NCBI RefSeq assembly: GCF_002407065.1
Contig: NZ_CP023564.1
Span: forward strand, 744,001 to 808,000
Source of the DNA: Brachybacterium ginsengisoli
GTDB lineage: Bacteria; Actinomycetota; Actinomycetes; Actinomycetales; Dermabacteraceae
Length of the DNA stretch: 64,000 bases
Direction: 5' to 3'
Shown piece by piece: positions 46,748-54,454 of this stretch. Both the position numbers and the translations under genes were made by a program. The notes below the pieces were generated by a model. It ran no database searches and was not told the DNA's origin. It worked only from the letters and a program-made list of their open reading frames with translations. Within the stretch, counting starts at the first letter, position 1. Every line of letters begins with the position of its first letter.

Positions 46748-47257
46748 ATGTCGGCTCTCCGCCCCCGCGCACCGGAAGCGATCCCCGGCCAGGACGAGAC
46801 CCATCAGCGGATGCTCGACCTCCTCACCTCCGTCACCGGAGCAGCGCTCCAGGAGCAGCCGGAGCTGATCGGCTTCGAGGACCACCGTCCCCAGCGGGAT
46901 CGCTCCTCGGGCGACTCCTGGCGCGGGCTGCAGACCCTGTGCCACGTGAGCGCGCTGCTGGCCGCCACCGGTCGGCGGGACACCTCCGAGGGTGCGACCG
47001 CCGCACTCATCGAAGCCGTCGACACGGTCGCGACCGCGCACGGGATGCTCCGCAGGTCCCATCGGGAGGGACCGGGGATGACCACCATCAGCTGGGCGTC
47101 GCCGCCGGGCGACCTGCTCGAGATGCTGCTCGGAGTCCGGCTGGCGCTGCGAGCCGTGAGCGCCCCGTTCCTGCCCGGTTCCCTGGATCCGATGGCCAGC
47201 ACGAGCCCGTCCTCCGCGCTCAGCCCGCTGACCCCGCCGCCGCGGACGGTCCGCTGA
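46748..47257 (+). CDS. Small helical protein of unknown function downstream of jetC
   Basis: A 169-residue, mostly helical, soluble protein. The best ordered parts are HQRMLDLLTSVTGAALQEQP, SWRGLQTLCHVSALLAATG and TTISWASPPGDLLEMLLGVRLALRAV. The C-terminal 30 residues are Ser/Pro-rich and disordered. No signal peptide, membrane segment or metal motif is visible. GGAAGG precedes the ATG. It lies between jetC and a CshA-repeat surface protein. A link to either is speculative. It is too short and lacks any Toprim-like motif to be JetD. Confidence 0.6.
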   Translation: MSALRPRAPEAIPGQDETHQRMLDLLTSVTGAALQEQPELIGFEDHRPQRDRSSGDSWRGLQTLCHVSALLAATGRRDTSEGATAALIEAVDTVATAHGMLRRSHREGPGMTTISWASPPGDLLEMLLGVRLALRAVSAPFLPGSLDPMASTSPSSALSPLTPPPRTVR

Positions 47258-47301
47258 TCCGCCTGCGCTCGGCGATCCAGGGCGATCCCGGCCCGCGTTG
47301 C

Positions 47302-47307
47302 TACTCT
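47302..47307 (+). promoter_or_regulatory. Leaderless -10 box of the surface protein gene
   Basis: TACTCT, 6 nt before GTG 47314, with no ribosome-binding site between. Confidence 0.5.
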
Positions 47308-47313
47308 GGCCGG

Positions 47314-49278
47314 GTGCTCGAGCCGTCACCGCGTTGTCCCTCGCGCGCACGACCGGGGTATCTGGCCGCGCGCGCCGCGGCGCTGTGCGCCGGCGGCCTC
47401 CTGGCGCTCTCGACCGCTCTGCCGGCCTCGGCCCTGGGCGAGGACGGCCCCTTCGAGTTTCCGGCCGAGTCGCAGACGCTGCGCATGATCCCCGGCTCGG
47501 TCACGAGGATCCCGCTGGCCTCCGTGGTCGAGGACGGGCGCGAGGACGAGGTGGATCTCGGATCGGCGCGTCTCGCGATCCCCGACGGGGCCGACGCGAG
47601 CACGCGCGCCCGGATGAGTCTGGGTGAGGATGCCCGCAGCCTCGAGGTGGCGAGAGAGGGCACCTGGTCCCTGCAGGACGACGAGCTGATCTTCACCCCG
47701 CTGGTCGGGGTGGACGGTCCGAGCTCGCCCATCGACATGACCATCGGCGGGGCACTGGAGGGGAGATCGCATCCGGTGGAGCTGACCCCCGAGATCCTCG
47801 AGCTCGAGGAGATCGCGGCCCGCGGGTCGGCGGGCGAGGCCTCGACGATCGATCTGCCCGGTTCCGTGCCCGGTGAGGGCTCCGCCCGTCTGGGGCTCGT
47901 GGACCTCCCGGCCGGGTCCGCGGTGCTCGAGGACGGAAGCCGCGTCATCGTGCCCGACCAGGGCACCTGGCAGCTCTCCGCCGACGGCTCCGCGCTCACC
48001 CACACCCCGGCGGGGATCGCGCTGGGCCGCCAGCTGGACCCGATCCGGTTCGTGACCGTGGACGACGAGGGCGCGGTGCAGAGCGCCGGCGAGGTGACGC
48101 TCTCCGTCCCCATCATCTCGGACATGGACTGGTCCGCGCCCTACGGCGAGGACATCCTGTTCGTCGTCGGCGAGGGCCAGCAGTTCGTCGACCCCGCGAC
48201 GATGCGGCTGCAGCCGCTGGGACCGCCGGACTCCGCCGTGGCCTCGCAGGACGGCACCCGCGTCACGGTGCCGGGGCAGGGCACCTGGGCGCTCGACCGC
48301 GAGGCGGCCACCGTGCGCTTCTCCCCGGAGAGCGCCGAGGTCCGGGAGACGGCCCCGATGGGCATCACCGGCGGGGACGGCATGGACGACACCGCCGCCA
48401 CCGCGCAGCTCAGCACGGCGTATCCGATCCTGCGCTCGCTCTCCGTCGCGGGGACCCCCGGCAGCGACATCAGCATCGATATGAGCACCGACAGCCGGGA
48501 CGTCAGCTCCGACTCGCTGCGCTTCGATCCGGCGGCGGCACCGGAGGGGGCGGAGCTCGCCGCAGGCGGAACGGAGATGACGGTCCCCGGGCAGGGCACC
48601 TGGAGGATCGACTTCGAGACCGGCACCGTGGTGATGACACCCGCCGAGGGATTCGTCGGCACCGCCGACCCGGTCGTGGTCGTCGCCCGTGGCGTGTACG
48701 CGGACAATCCCGTCCGTGCCACGGTGGAGGTGGTGGTCTCCGAGGTCATCGCCACGCCCCGCGATGACGAGGGGCGGACCGCGCCGGGGACCCCGGTCAC
48801 CGTCGACGTGCTGAGCAACGACACCGCCGGCAGCGGCAGCCAGCCACTCCTGCCCGAGACCCTCCGGATCAGCTCCCTGCAGGCGACCAATCTCGATGAG
48901 CTCGAGGACGGCACGGGCACCCGCCTGGTCATCCCGGGGGAGGGGACCTACACCGTCGAGCAGACCGGCACGGTCACCTTCACCCCCGAGGAGGGGTTCT
49001 CCGGCACCACCACCCCGATCACCTACCAGGTCAGCGACAGCGCGGGAGTCCCCGTGCGGGCGACCCTCGTGGTCGACGTTGATCCGGAGGGGGCCGCTGC
49101 GTCGACGTCCACGCAGGAGGTCAGCGGGATCAACAGCCTGCTGGTCGGGCTCATGCCGGGAGCATCCGGCACGTCGGTCCTCTTCGGCACCATCATGCTT
49201 CTGCTGATCTTCGGCGGCGGCGTGTCGCTGTGGATCGGCGTGCGTATGGAGTCCGACCGCCGCACGTGGGAGGACTGA
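47314..49278 (+). CDS. Secreted, C-terminally anchored protein with CshA-type fibril repeats
   Basis: A protein of about 654 residues. Signal peptide about 12-34 (AARAAALCAGGLLALSTALPASA). At least four Ig-like/CshA-type modules follow, each with a short G-x-W signature: REGTWSL, PDQGTWQL, PGQGTWAL, PGQGTWRI, then PGEGTYTV with FTPEEGFSGTTTPITYQVSDSAGVPVRATLVVDV, which is the clear CshA repeat. A C-terminal helix (SVLFGTIMLLLIFGGGVSLWIGV) and short basic tail anchor it in the membrane; there is no LPXTG. Such repeats build adhesive surface fibrils in oral streptococci and appear in many actinobacteria. GTG 47314 with a leaderless -10. The stop codon lies inside the first unit of a 56-bp tandem repeat. 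Confidence 0.78.
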   Translation: MLEPSPRCPSRARPGYLAARAAALCAGGLLALSTALPASALGEDGPFEFPAESQTLRMIPGSVTRIPLASVVEDGREDEVDLGSARLAIPDGADASTRARMSLGEDARSLEVAREGTWSLQDDELIFTPLVGVDGPSSPIDMTIGGALEGRSHPVELTPEILELEEIAARGSAGEASTIDLPGSVPGEGSARLGLVDLPAGSAVLEDGSRVIVPDQGTWQLSADGSALTHTPAGIALGRQLDPIRFVTVDDEGAVQSAGEVTLSVPIISDMDWSAPYGEDILFVVGEGQQFVDPATMRLQPLGPPDSAVASQDGTRVTVPGQGTWALDREAATVRFSPESAEVRETAPMGITGGDGMDDTAATAQLSTAYPILRSLSVAGTPGSDISIDMSTDSRDVSSDSLRFDPAAAPEGAELAAGGTEMTVPGQGTWRIDFETGTVVMTPAEGFVGTADPVVVVARGVYADNPVRATVEVVVSEVIATPRDDEGRTAPGTPVTVDVLSNDTAGSGSQPLLPETLRISSLQATNLDELEDGTGTRLVIPGEGTYTVEQTGTVTFTPEEGFSGTTTPITYQVSDSAGVPVRATLVVDVDPEGAAASTSTQEVSGINSLLVGLMPGASGTSVLFGTIMLLLIFGGGVSLWIGVRMESDRRTWED

Positions 49279-49466
49279 TCGACGTGCTGCGAGGGACGAG
49301 CGGCAGGAGATCAGTCGGTGGGGTGCTGGACTGATCGACGTGCTGCGAGGGACGAGCGGCAGGAGATCAGTCGGTGGGGTGCTGGACTGATCGACGTGCT
49401 GCGAGGGACGAGCGGCAGGAGATCAGTCGGTGGGGTGCTGGACTGATCGACGTGCTGCGAGGGACG
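49272..49466 (+). repeat. 56-bp tandem repeat, three full copies and one partial
   Basis: Three identical 56-bp units start at 49272, 49328 and 49384 (each beginning ggactgatcgacgtgctgcg). A partial fourth unit (27 bp) starts at 49440. The first unit contains the stop codon of the surface protein gene. The array ends 17 bp before the stop of the convergent LytR_C gene. Within each unit ctgatc and gatcag form an inverted pair. No spacer variation, so it is not a CRISPR. Confidence 0.92.
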
Positions 49467-49482
49467 GGCCTGCCCTCGCCTG

Positions 49483-50088
49483 TCAGCAGCCCTCGGGCAT
49501 CTTCGCCGGCTTCTTGAGCACCGCGGCGGCGGCCGGCTCCTCCTGCAGCGCCGAGTATCCGTCGCCGATCAGCAGGTTCACCTCGTTCCCCTCGATCTTC
49601 TCGTCCAGCTTCAGCGTCGCGTCCGGGAACTGCGCCTGCACCGACAGCGCCGCCAGGTAGCCGTCGGGCCCGTGGACCACCGTGGCGGGGCCGGTGGACT
49701 GGCGGGTGTTGCCCGGCTTCCCGACGGTGTAGCCGCGCTCGGCGAGCTGCTCGGAGATGGTGCCGGCCAGGCCGCTGCGACTGGTCCCGTTCAGCACGGT
49801 CACCGTGACCTCTCCGGGGGGCTGGGGGAGGGCGCCGTCCTCCGGGCAGGTGATCGCGGTGGGCGACGCCTTGAAGTCCTTCGGGGAGATCACCCCGGGC
49901 TCGTCCATCGGCCGGCTCAGCTCACCGACCGCGTACGCACCGATGGCGATCAGGACCACGGTGAGGACGGCGAAGATCGTCAGCTGTGTGACCCGCAGCC
50001 GTCGGGTGCGGCGCAGCCGCTGGTCGCGTCGCCGGACGTCGTCGGACGAGCGGCCGTACGGATGCGCGTCGCGGTGGGATGAGCTCAT
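49483..50088 (-). CDS. LytR C-terminal domain (LytR_C) membrane protein
   Basis: A 201-residue single-pass protein: basic cytoplasmic N-terminus (RRRDQRLRRTRRLRV), helix about 30-50 (QLTIFAVLTVVLIAIGAYAVG), then an extracytoplasmic LytR_C domain (VTVTVLNGTSRSGLAGTISEQLAERGYTVG, ATVVHGPDGYLAALSVQAQF). The LCP catalytic domain that often precedes LytR_C in wall-polymer ligases is absent, so this is a stand-alone LytR_C protein of unknown role. ATG 50088 is 1 bp from the stop of the hexosaminidase gene, so the two are co-transcribed. Confidence 0.83.
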   Translation of the reverse strand: MSSSHRDAHPYGRSSDDVRRRDQRLRRTRRLRVTQLTIFAVLTVVLIAIGAYAVGELSRPMDEPGVISPKDFKASPTAITCPEDGALPQPPGEVTVTVLNGTSRSGLAGTISEQLAERGYTVGKPGNTRQSTGPATVVHGPDGYLAALSVQAQFPDATLKLDEKIEGNEVNLLIGDGYSALQEEPAAAAVLKKPAKMPEGC

Positions 50089-50089
50089 C

Positions 50090-51499
50090 TCAGTCCAGCG
50101 GGCGGTAACGGATGCCGAAGGCATCGAGCCGGGGGAGATGGGCGCGCAGGCGCTCCTCGAACTCGTCCCAGCTCTGCTCCGGGGAGCCCCAGGCGCGCTC
50201 GGCGAGGGCGCACATGCGAGGGAAGGCCATGTACTGGACCTGTTCGGCCGTGGGCATGTACTCGGTCCAGATCTGGCCCTGGATGCCCATGATGAGCTTC
50301 TTCGCATCGTCGTCGAGCTTGTGGGGCGAGAACTCGGCGGTGTAGACGTCCTTGACGGTGGTCAGGCCGCCGATCGCGAGCGGCTCGTCCTTCGGGGACG
50401 CCTGGTAGTGGTCGAAGTAGGTGTGCTCGTTGTTGGCGATGATGGTGCGGAATCCGCGCGAGGTCGCGTCCTTCACCCCGTTGCCGTGGCGCCAGTTCAT
50501 GATGACGGTGTCATCGGGAAGGTGGCTCTCGAGGACCTCGTCCCAGGCGATGACCCGCTTGCCCTTCTCGGCGAGGACATCGGCGGCGAACTGGGTGAAG
50601 CGGCCCTGGATCTCGGAGACCCGCGTGAGACCCCATTCGTTCATGCGGGCGCGCGCGACGGAGGAGCGCTCCCACTCCACGCGCGGGCACTCGTCGCCGC
50701 CGATGTGCACGTACGGGGCGGGGAAGAGGTCGGCGACCTGGGTGAGCACGTCACGCACGAAGTCGAAGGCCGTGTCGGTGACTCCGAGGACGTGATCGGA
50801 GATCCCCCAGACCTCGCGCACGCCGAGCTGCTGCTCGGGGAAGTTCCCCAGCTCGGGGTAGGCCGCGATCGCCGCCTGCATGTGTCCGGGGAGGTCGATC
50901 TCGGGCACGATCATGATGCCGCGGCGACGTGCGTACTCGACCAGCCCCGTCAGCTCCTCCTGGGTGTAGGAGCCGCCGTGGCGGACGCCGTCGAAGGTCC
51001 AGGACTCCTCGTCCTCGCCCATGTGGCCCACGAGGGTCTGCTCGCGCCAGGCGCCGACCTCGGTCAGCCGCGGGTATCCCTTAATCTCGATCCGCCAGCC
51101 CTGGTCATCGGTGAGGTGCAGGTGCAGCACGTTCAGCCGGTGCAGCGCCATGGCGTCGATCAGGGTCTCGATCTCCGGCGCCGGGAGGAAATGGCGCGAG
51201 ACGTCCAGATGCATGCCGCGCCAGGCGTGCTTCGGGCGATCAGAGATCGTCACGCACGGGATGGATCCGTTCGTGCCGGTGATGATCTGCGCGAAGGTGT
51301 TGCGGCCGTCGGCCAGGGCGGCCTCGCTGCCGGCGCTGAGGGCGGCGCCGTTCGGCGAGATCGACAGCGCGTACTCGGCGGCAGGGAGATCGTCGTTGAG
51401 GCCGACGGAGAGGCCCTCCCACGGGTCGGTCGTCTCCCATGTGCCCTCGGACCACACGACGGACTGGGGCAGCGGGACGAGTGCGAGCGGATCGGACAT
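50090..51499 (-). CDS. GH20 beta-N-acetylhexosaminidase
   Basis: A 469-residue glycoside hydrolase family 20 enzyme removing terminal beta-GlcNAc or GalNAc. A short N-terminal domain (1-90) precedes the TIM barrel: HAWRGMHLDVSRHFLPAPEI, NVLHLHLTDDQGWRIEI, IMIVPEIDLPGHMQAAI, YVHIGGDE with the catalytic pair Asp269-Glu270, and WDEVLESHLPDD. No signal peptide, so it probably acts in the cytoplasm on imported chito- or muropeptide-derived sugars. ATG 51499 with AGGAG 7 nt upstream. Followed directly by the LytR_C gene. Confidence 0.93.
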   Translation of the reverse strand: MSDPLALVPLPQSVVWSEGTWETTDPWEGLSVGLNDDLPAAEYALSISPNGAALSAGSEAALADGRNTFAQIITGTNGSIPCVTISDRPKHAWRGMHLDVSRHFLPAPEIETLIDAMALHRLNVLHLHLTDDQGWRIEIKGYPRLTEVGAWREQTLVGHMGEDEESWTFDGVRHGGSYTQEELTGLVEYARRRGIMIVPEIDLPGHMQAAIAAYPELGNFPEQQLGVREVWGISDHVLGVTDTAFDFVRDVLTQVADLFPAPYVHIGGDECPRVEWERSSVARARMNEWGLTRVSEIQGRFTQFAADVLAEKGKRVIAWDEVLESHLPDDTVIMNWRHGNGVKDATSRGFRTIIANNEHTYFDHYQASPKDEPLAIGGLTTVKDVYTAEFSPHKLDDDAKKLIMGIQGQIWTEYMPTAEQVQYMAFPRMCALAERAWGSPEQSWDEFEERLRAHLPRLDAFGIRYRPLD

Positions 51500-51760
51500 T
51501 GCTTCTCCTGGACGACGGCGACCGTGATCGAGTCCAGTTTGCCACGGCGAGGGGCCATGACGTGACCTGAGCCGCATGGTCGTGGAAGGCCGTCGCGGCC
51601 CGTCCACGGCGCGGCGCCGCTTCGGCGTCCGGATGCACAGGAGCCCGGTCGGCGATGCCGACCGGGCTCCTTCACGCCGCCCTGCTCCTTCCCGTGGACG
51701 CTCTCGCGTCGAGCAGGCCGTCGTGGCCTTGGGTCCGTCTCCTCAGAGCCGCCGAGGGAC

Positions 51761-52864
51761 TCAGCGGTAGGTGACGAACACGTGCGGTGCGTTCCAGATG
51801 GAGCGCTCGACGACCTGCTGGCGCGAGCCGGAGGCGTCGATGATCCTGCCGTTGCCCACATAGATGCCCATGTGGCCGTAGTCGTTGCCGGTGAAGGCGA
51901 CGAGGTCGCCGGGCCGGGCCTCGGACTGCGAGATGATCCGGCCGCCGAAGGTGTAGCCCTTGGCGGTCTTCCGCGGCAGGTAGGTGCCGGACTGGTTGTA
52001 CGCGTAATGCACCAGGCCCGAGCAGTCGAACCCGGTCGACGGCGAGGAGCCGCCCCAGGTGTACCGGGAGCCGATCTGGGATCGGGCCGCATCGATGATG
52101 GCCTGTCCGCTCACGCTGACGCCGCTGGCCGGCCCGCGGTCGTCGTCGCGGCTGCCGGAGCCCGTGGAGATGCGGACACCGTTGGCGAGCGCGCCCCAGG
52201 TCTTGGGGCCCACGACGCCGTCCACGCCGATGCCGGCCGAGGACTGCAGGGACCGGACCGCCGAGAGCGTCGCGGATCCGAAGGACCCGTCGACCCGCAG
52301 GGAGGCGCCGGCGGTGTTGAGCTGCCTCTGCAGGGACGACACGGCGGCGCCGCGCGATCCGCTGCGGAGCTTCGTCTGCCCGGTGCTCGTGGACGGGGCC
52401 TTCGAGGCCGCGCCGGAGAGCGCGCCCCAGGTCTTGGGGCCCACCACGCCGTCGACGCCGATGCCGGCCCGGGACTGCTGGGCCCGGACGGCCGCGAGGG
52501 TGGCGGGGCCGAAGGACCCGTCGACCCGCAGGGAGGCGCCGTGGGAGTTCAGCCGCTCCTGGAGGTAGGAGACGGCCGCGCTGCGCGCACCGAGTCGGAG
52601 CTTGACGGAGGAGAACTGGGACGGGGCCGCCGGGGCGACGCTCGGAGCGGCGCTGGGGGCGATCCCGCGGACGGTGCCGACGGCGGGGGCGGCGGGCGCC
52701 TGGGCCGTGGCTGCTGCGCCGCCGGTGATGGCGGCGGTGGCGGAGACGGCGCCGATCACGGCAACGCCTCCGACGCCTCGACCGACCGGGGCTGCGAGCC
52801 CGCGGTAGTCGATCACGGCGCGGCCCGGTGCCCGGTGCGCGCCTCGTGGGGATGACTGGAACAT
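51761..52864 (-). CDS. NlpC/P60 cell-wall endopeptidase with two peptidoglycan-binding domains
   Basis: A 367-residue secreted hydrolase. The N-terminus (about 25-55) is a weak signal region (GGVAVIGAVSATAAITGGAAATAQA). Two PG_binding_1 domains follow (about 85-150 and 165-228), nearly identical in VDGSFG-ATL and IGVDGVVGPKTWGAL. The NlpC/P60 domain (about 250-367) has catalytic Cys281 in FDCSGLVHYAY and His331 in YGHMGIYVGNG. The third polar position may be Asp343 in RIIDAS. It would cleave stem peptides during growth or division. It has a long non-coding leader upstream. ATG 52864 is used; GTG at codon 18 is an alternative. Confidence 0.9.
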   Translation of the reverse strand: MFQSSPRGAHRAPGRAVIDYRGLAAPVGRGVGGVAVIGAVSATAAITGGAAATAQAPAAPAVGTVRGIAPSAAPSVAPAAPSQFSSVKLRLGARSAAVSYLQERLNSHGASLRVDGSFGPATLAAVRAQQSRAGIGVDGVVGPKTWGALSGAASKAPSTSTGQTKLRSGSRGAAVSSLQRQLNTAGASLRVDGSFGSATLSAVRSLQSSAGIGVDGVVGPKTWGALANGVRISTGSGSRDDDRGPASGVSVSGQAIIDAARSQIGSRYTWGGSSPSTGFDCSGLVHYAYNQSGTYLPRKTAKGYTFGGRIISQSEARPGDLVAFTGNDYGHMGIYVGNGRIIDASGSRQQVVERSIWNAPHVFVTYR

Positions 52865-53340
52865 CGTGGGTCGATCACTTTCTCTGGTCGCCCCGCTCGG
52901 GAGGTGCGGCGGCGAGGACGACGCGCACGGACCGACGCCCGTCACCCAGGGAAGAGGAGGAAGGAACCGGGCCGGTGACGGGAAGGCGACAGCCCGGTGC
53001 GCGCTGTCTGAGCAACGGCAGCACTGCGGATCACTGTATGTGCAGGTTGTGAAGGGCTCACACCTGAGTTTGCGCTCCGAGCGCCACGTCTTTGCAAAGA
53101 TTTTACCGAAAACGAGGATATTGCCCCGTGTTCCCCTCGGAAATCGACTCCCGTTGTGGTAGTTACACCATTGTTATTCAGGGCCTGAATCCGGGGCTCC
53201 GGAATGTGCTGGGCTCCGCCGTGGGCGATCCGCCCTGGTCATGGGCGGGCGTTTCGTCCGAATTGTCCTTGGGGGCGTGCATTCGCCGTCGCCGGGGCAT
53301 GTCCGGCGATGCGGCATCCGGCAATTCCCGGAAAGGAAAG
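52865..53340. other. Long leader region of the NlpC/P60 gene
   Basis: No gene. On the minus strand a TACAGT (53033-53038) is a candidate -10, leaving a leader of about 160 nt. That leader contains complementary GC stretches (gtcaccggcccggtt, gggtgacgggcgtcgg) able to fold. The part 53085-53185 is strikingly AT-rich for this genome and carries small palindromes (tctttgcaaaga on the minus strand, attcagggcctgaat on the plus strand at 53177-53191). Nlp/P60 and Rpf genes of actinobacteria are known to be preceded by c-di-AMP (ydaO) riboswitches. I cannot confirm one here. Confidence 0.45.
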
Positions 53341-53376
53341 AAGGACCGGGGATCGATCGACGATCCCGCGGTCCTT
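53341..53376 (-). terminator. Terminator after tRNA-Pro
   Basis: On the minus strand, 5 nt after the tRNA 3' end, aaggacc and ggtcctt arms with an inner ggatcg-rich stem form a hairpin. A pyrimidine-rich tail (ctttcctttcc) follows. Good factor-independent terminator. Confidence 0.8.
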
Positions 53377-53381
53377 CTGCA

Positions 53382-53458
<77 letters not shown>

Positions 53459-53514
53459 GTGATGCCTGCCGAAGCGGGTCACCGAGGAGAAACTCTAACA
53501 GGCCCGCGGAGTGC

Positions 53515-54453
53515 TCAGTGCACCGGTGAGGCCTTCGGCGCACGCAACGTGAGCAAGGTCGCCTCCGGCGGCGTGAACAGGCGGTAGTTCGCATACGGGC
53601 TCGCGCCCATCCCGGCGCTGACGTTCAGGGGCACGCCCTGCCAGGTGGACAGTCCTCGAGCCTGATGGCGGGGGATGTCGCAGTTGGTCACGATCGCGCC
53701 GATGCCGGGCAGTCGCAGCTGTCCGCCGTGGGTGTGGCCGGCCAGGAGGAGGTCCGCGCCGTCGGCCGCGAGGGAGTCCAGCACGCGCCGATAGGGCGCG
53801 TGCGCCACTCCGAGCCGGAGCACGCTCCCGTGTGCGGGCAGGGGCGGCTCGGGGTCCAGGGGCGCGGGCATCTCGTCGAGCTCCAGATGGGGATCGTCGA
53901 CGCCGGTCAGGCGCACCTCGAGCCCGCCCAGCTCGATGCTCGCGCGCGTGTTGGTGAGGTTCTTCCAGCCATGCTCCGTGAGCCGGTCGGTGAGCTCCTG
54001 GACCGGGAGCGTGGGTTCCTTCGGATCGGTCATCCCGGAGGGGCGGGCGTCCGGCAGCAGGTAGCGCGCAGGGTTCTTCGGCATCGGGGCGAACATGTCG
54101 TTCGAGCCCCTGACGAACGCTCCGGGGCGGCGCAGCAGCGGCTCGAGCGCCGCCGCCAGCACCGGGATCGACGCGGCGGAGGAGATGTTGTCCCCGGTGT
54201 CGATCACCAGATGCGGGCGCAGCAGGGCGAGATGCTCGAGGAAGTCGAGCTTGCGCTGCTGGTCGGGCATCAGGTGGATGTCGCTGATGTGCAGGATGCG
54301 GATCGTCCGCGTGCCCGGAGGCAGGATCCGCAGCCCGACCTCTCGCAGCGTGTAGCGGTGGATCTCGACGTGGCGCGCCCACACATGGGCCGCGGCGGCG
54401 GCACCCAGCCCGAGGGCGCCTGCTGCACCGGCGGCCGCGACGACCGGCCGCAC
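53515..54453 (-). CDS. Metallophosphoesterase (YkuE/YaeI-like)
   Basis: A 312-residue calcineurin-like phosphoesterase with an N-terminal hydrophobic helix (AAAGAAGALGLGAAAAAHVW) that anchors or exports it. Metal-binding motifs: ILHISDIHL (DxH), VIDTGDN (GDN; normally GDxxD), RGSNDMF (GSND in place of GNHD), and LLLAGHTHGGQLRLPG (GHTHGGQ). The GNHD to GSND change removes the usual His. Other metal ligands are intact. Proteins of this type act on lipid-linked phosphates or nucleotides at the membrane; the substrate is unknown. GTG 54453 lies 1 bp after the PBP stop, so it is co-transcribed with the PBP. Confidence 0.85.
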   Translation of the reverse strand: MRPVVAAAGAAGALGLGAAAAAHVWARHVEIHRYTLREVGLRILPPGTRTIRILHISDIHLMPDQQRKLDFLEHLALLRPHLVIDTGDNISSAASIPVLAAALEPLLRRPGAFVRGSNDMFAPMPKNPARYLLPDARPSGMTDPKEPTLPVQELTDRLTEHGWKNLTNTRASIELGGLEVRLTGVDDPHLELDEMPAPLDPEPPLPAHGSVLRLGVAHAPYRRVLDSLAADGADLLLAGHTHGGQLRLPGIGAIVTNCDIPRHQARGLSTWQGVPLNVSAGMGASPYANYRLFTPPEATLLTLRAPKASPVH

Positions 54454-54454
54454 C

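Noticed and set aside
46748..47257. JetD nuclease
   Set aside because: Only 169 residues, no Toprim-like acidic motif and no DUF3322/DUF2220 features; JetD proteins are about 400 residues.
49272..49466. CRISPR array
   Set aside because: Units are perfectly contiguous 56-bp repeats without spacers, and no cas genes are in the window.
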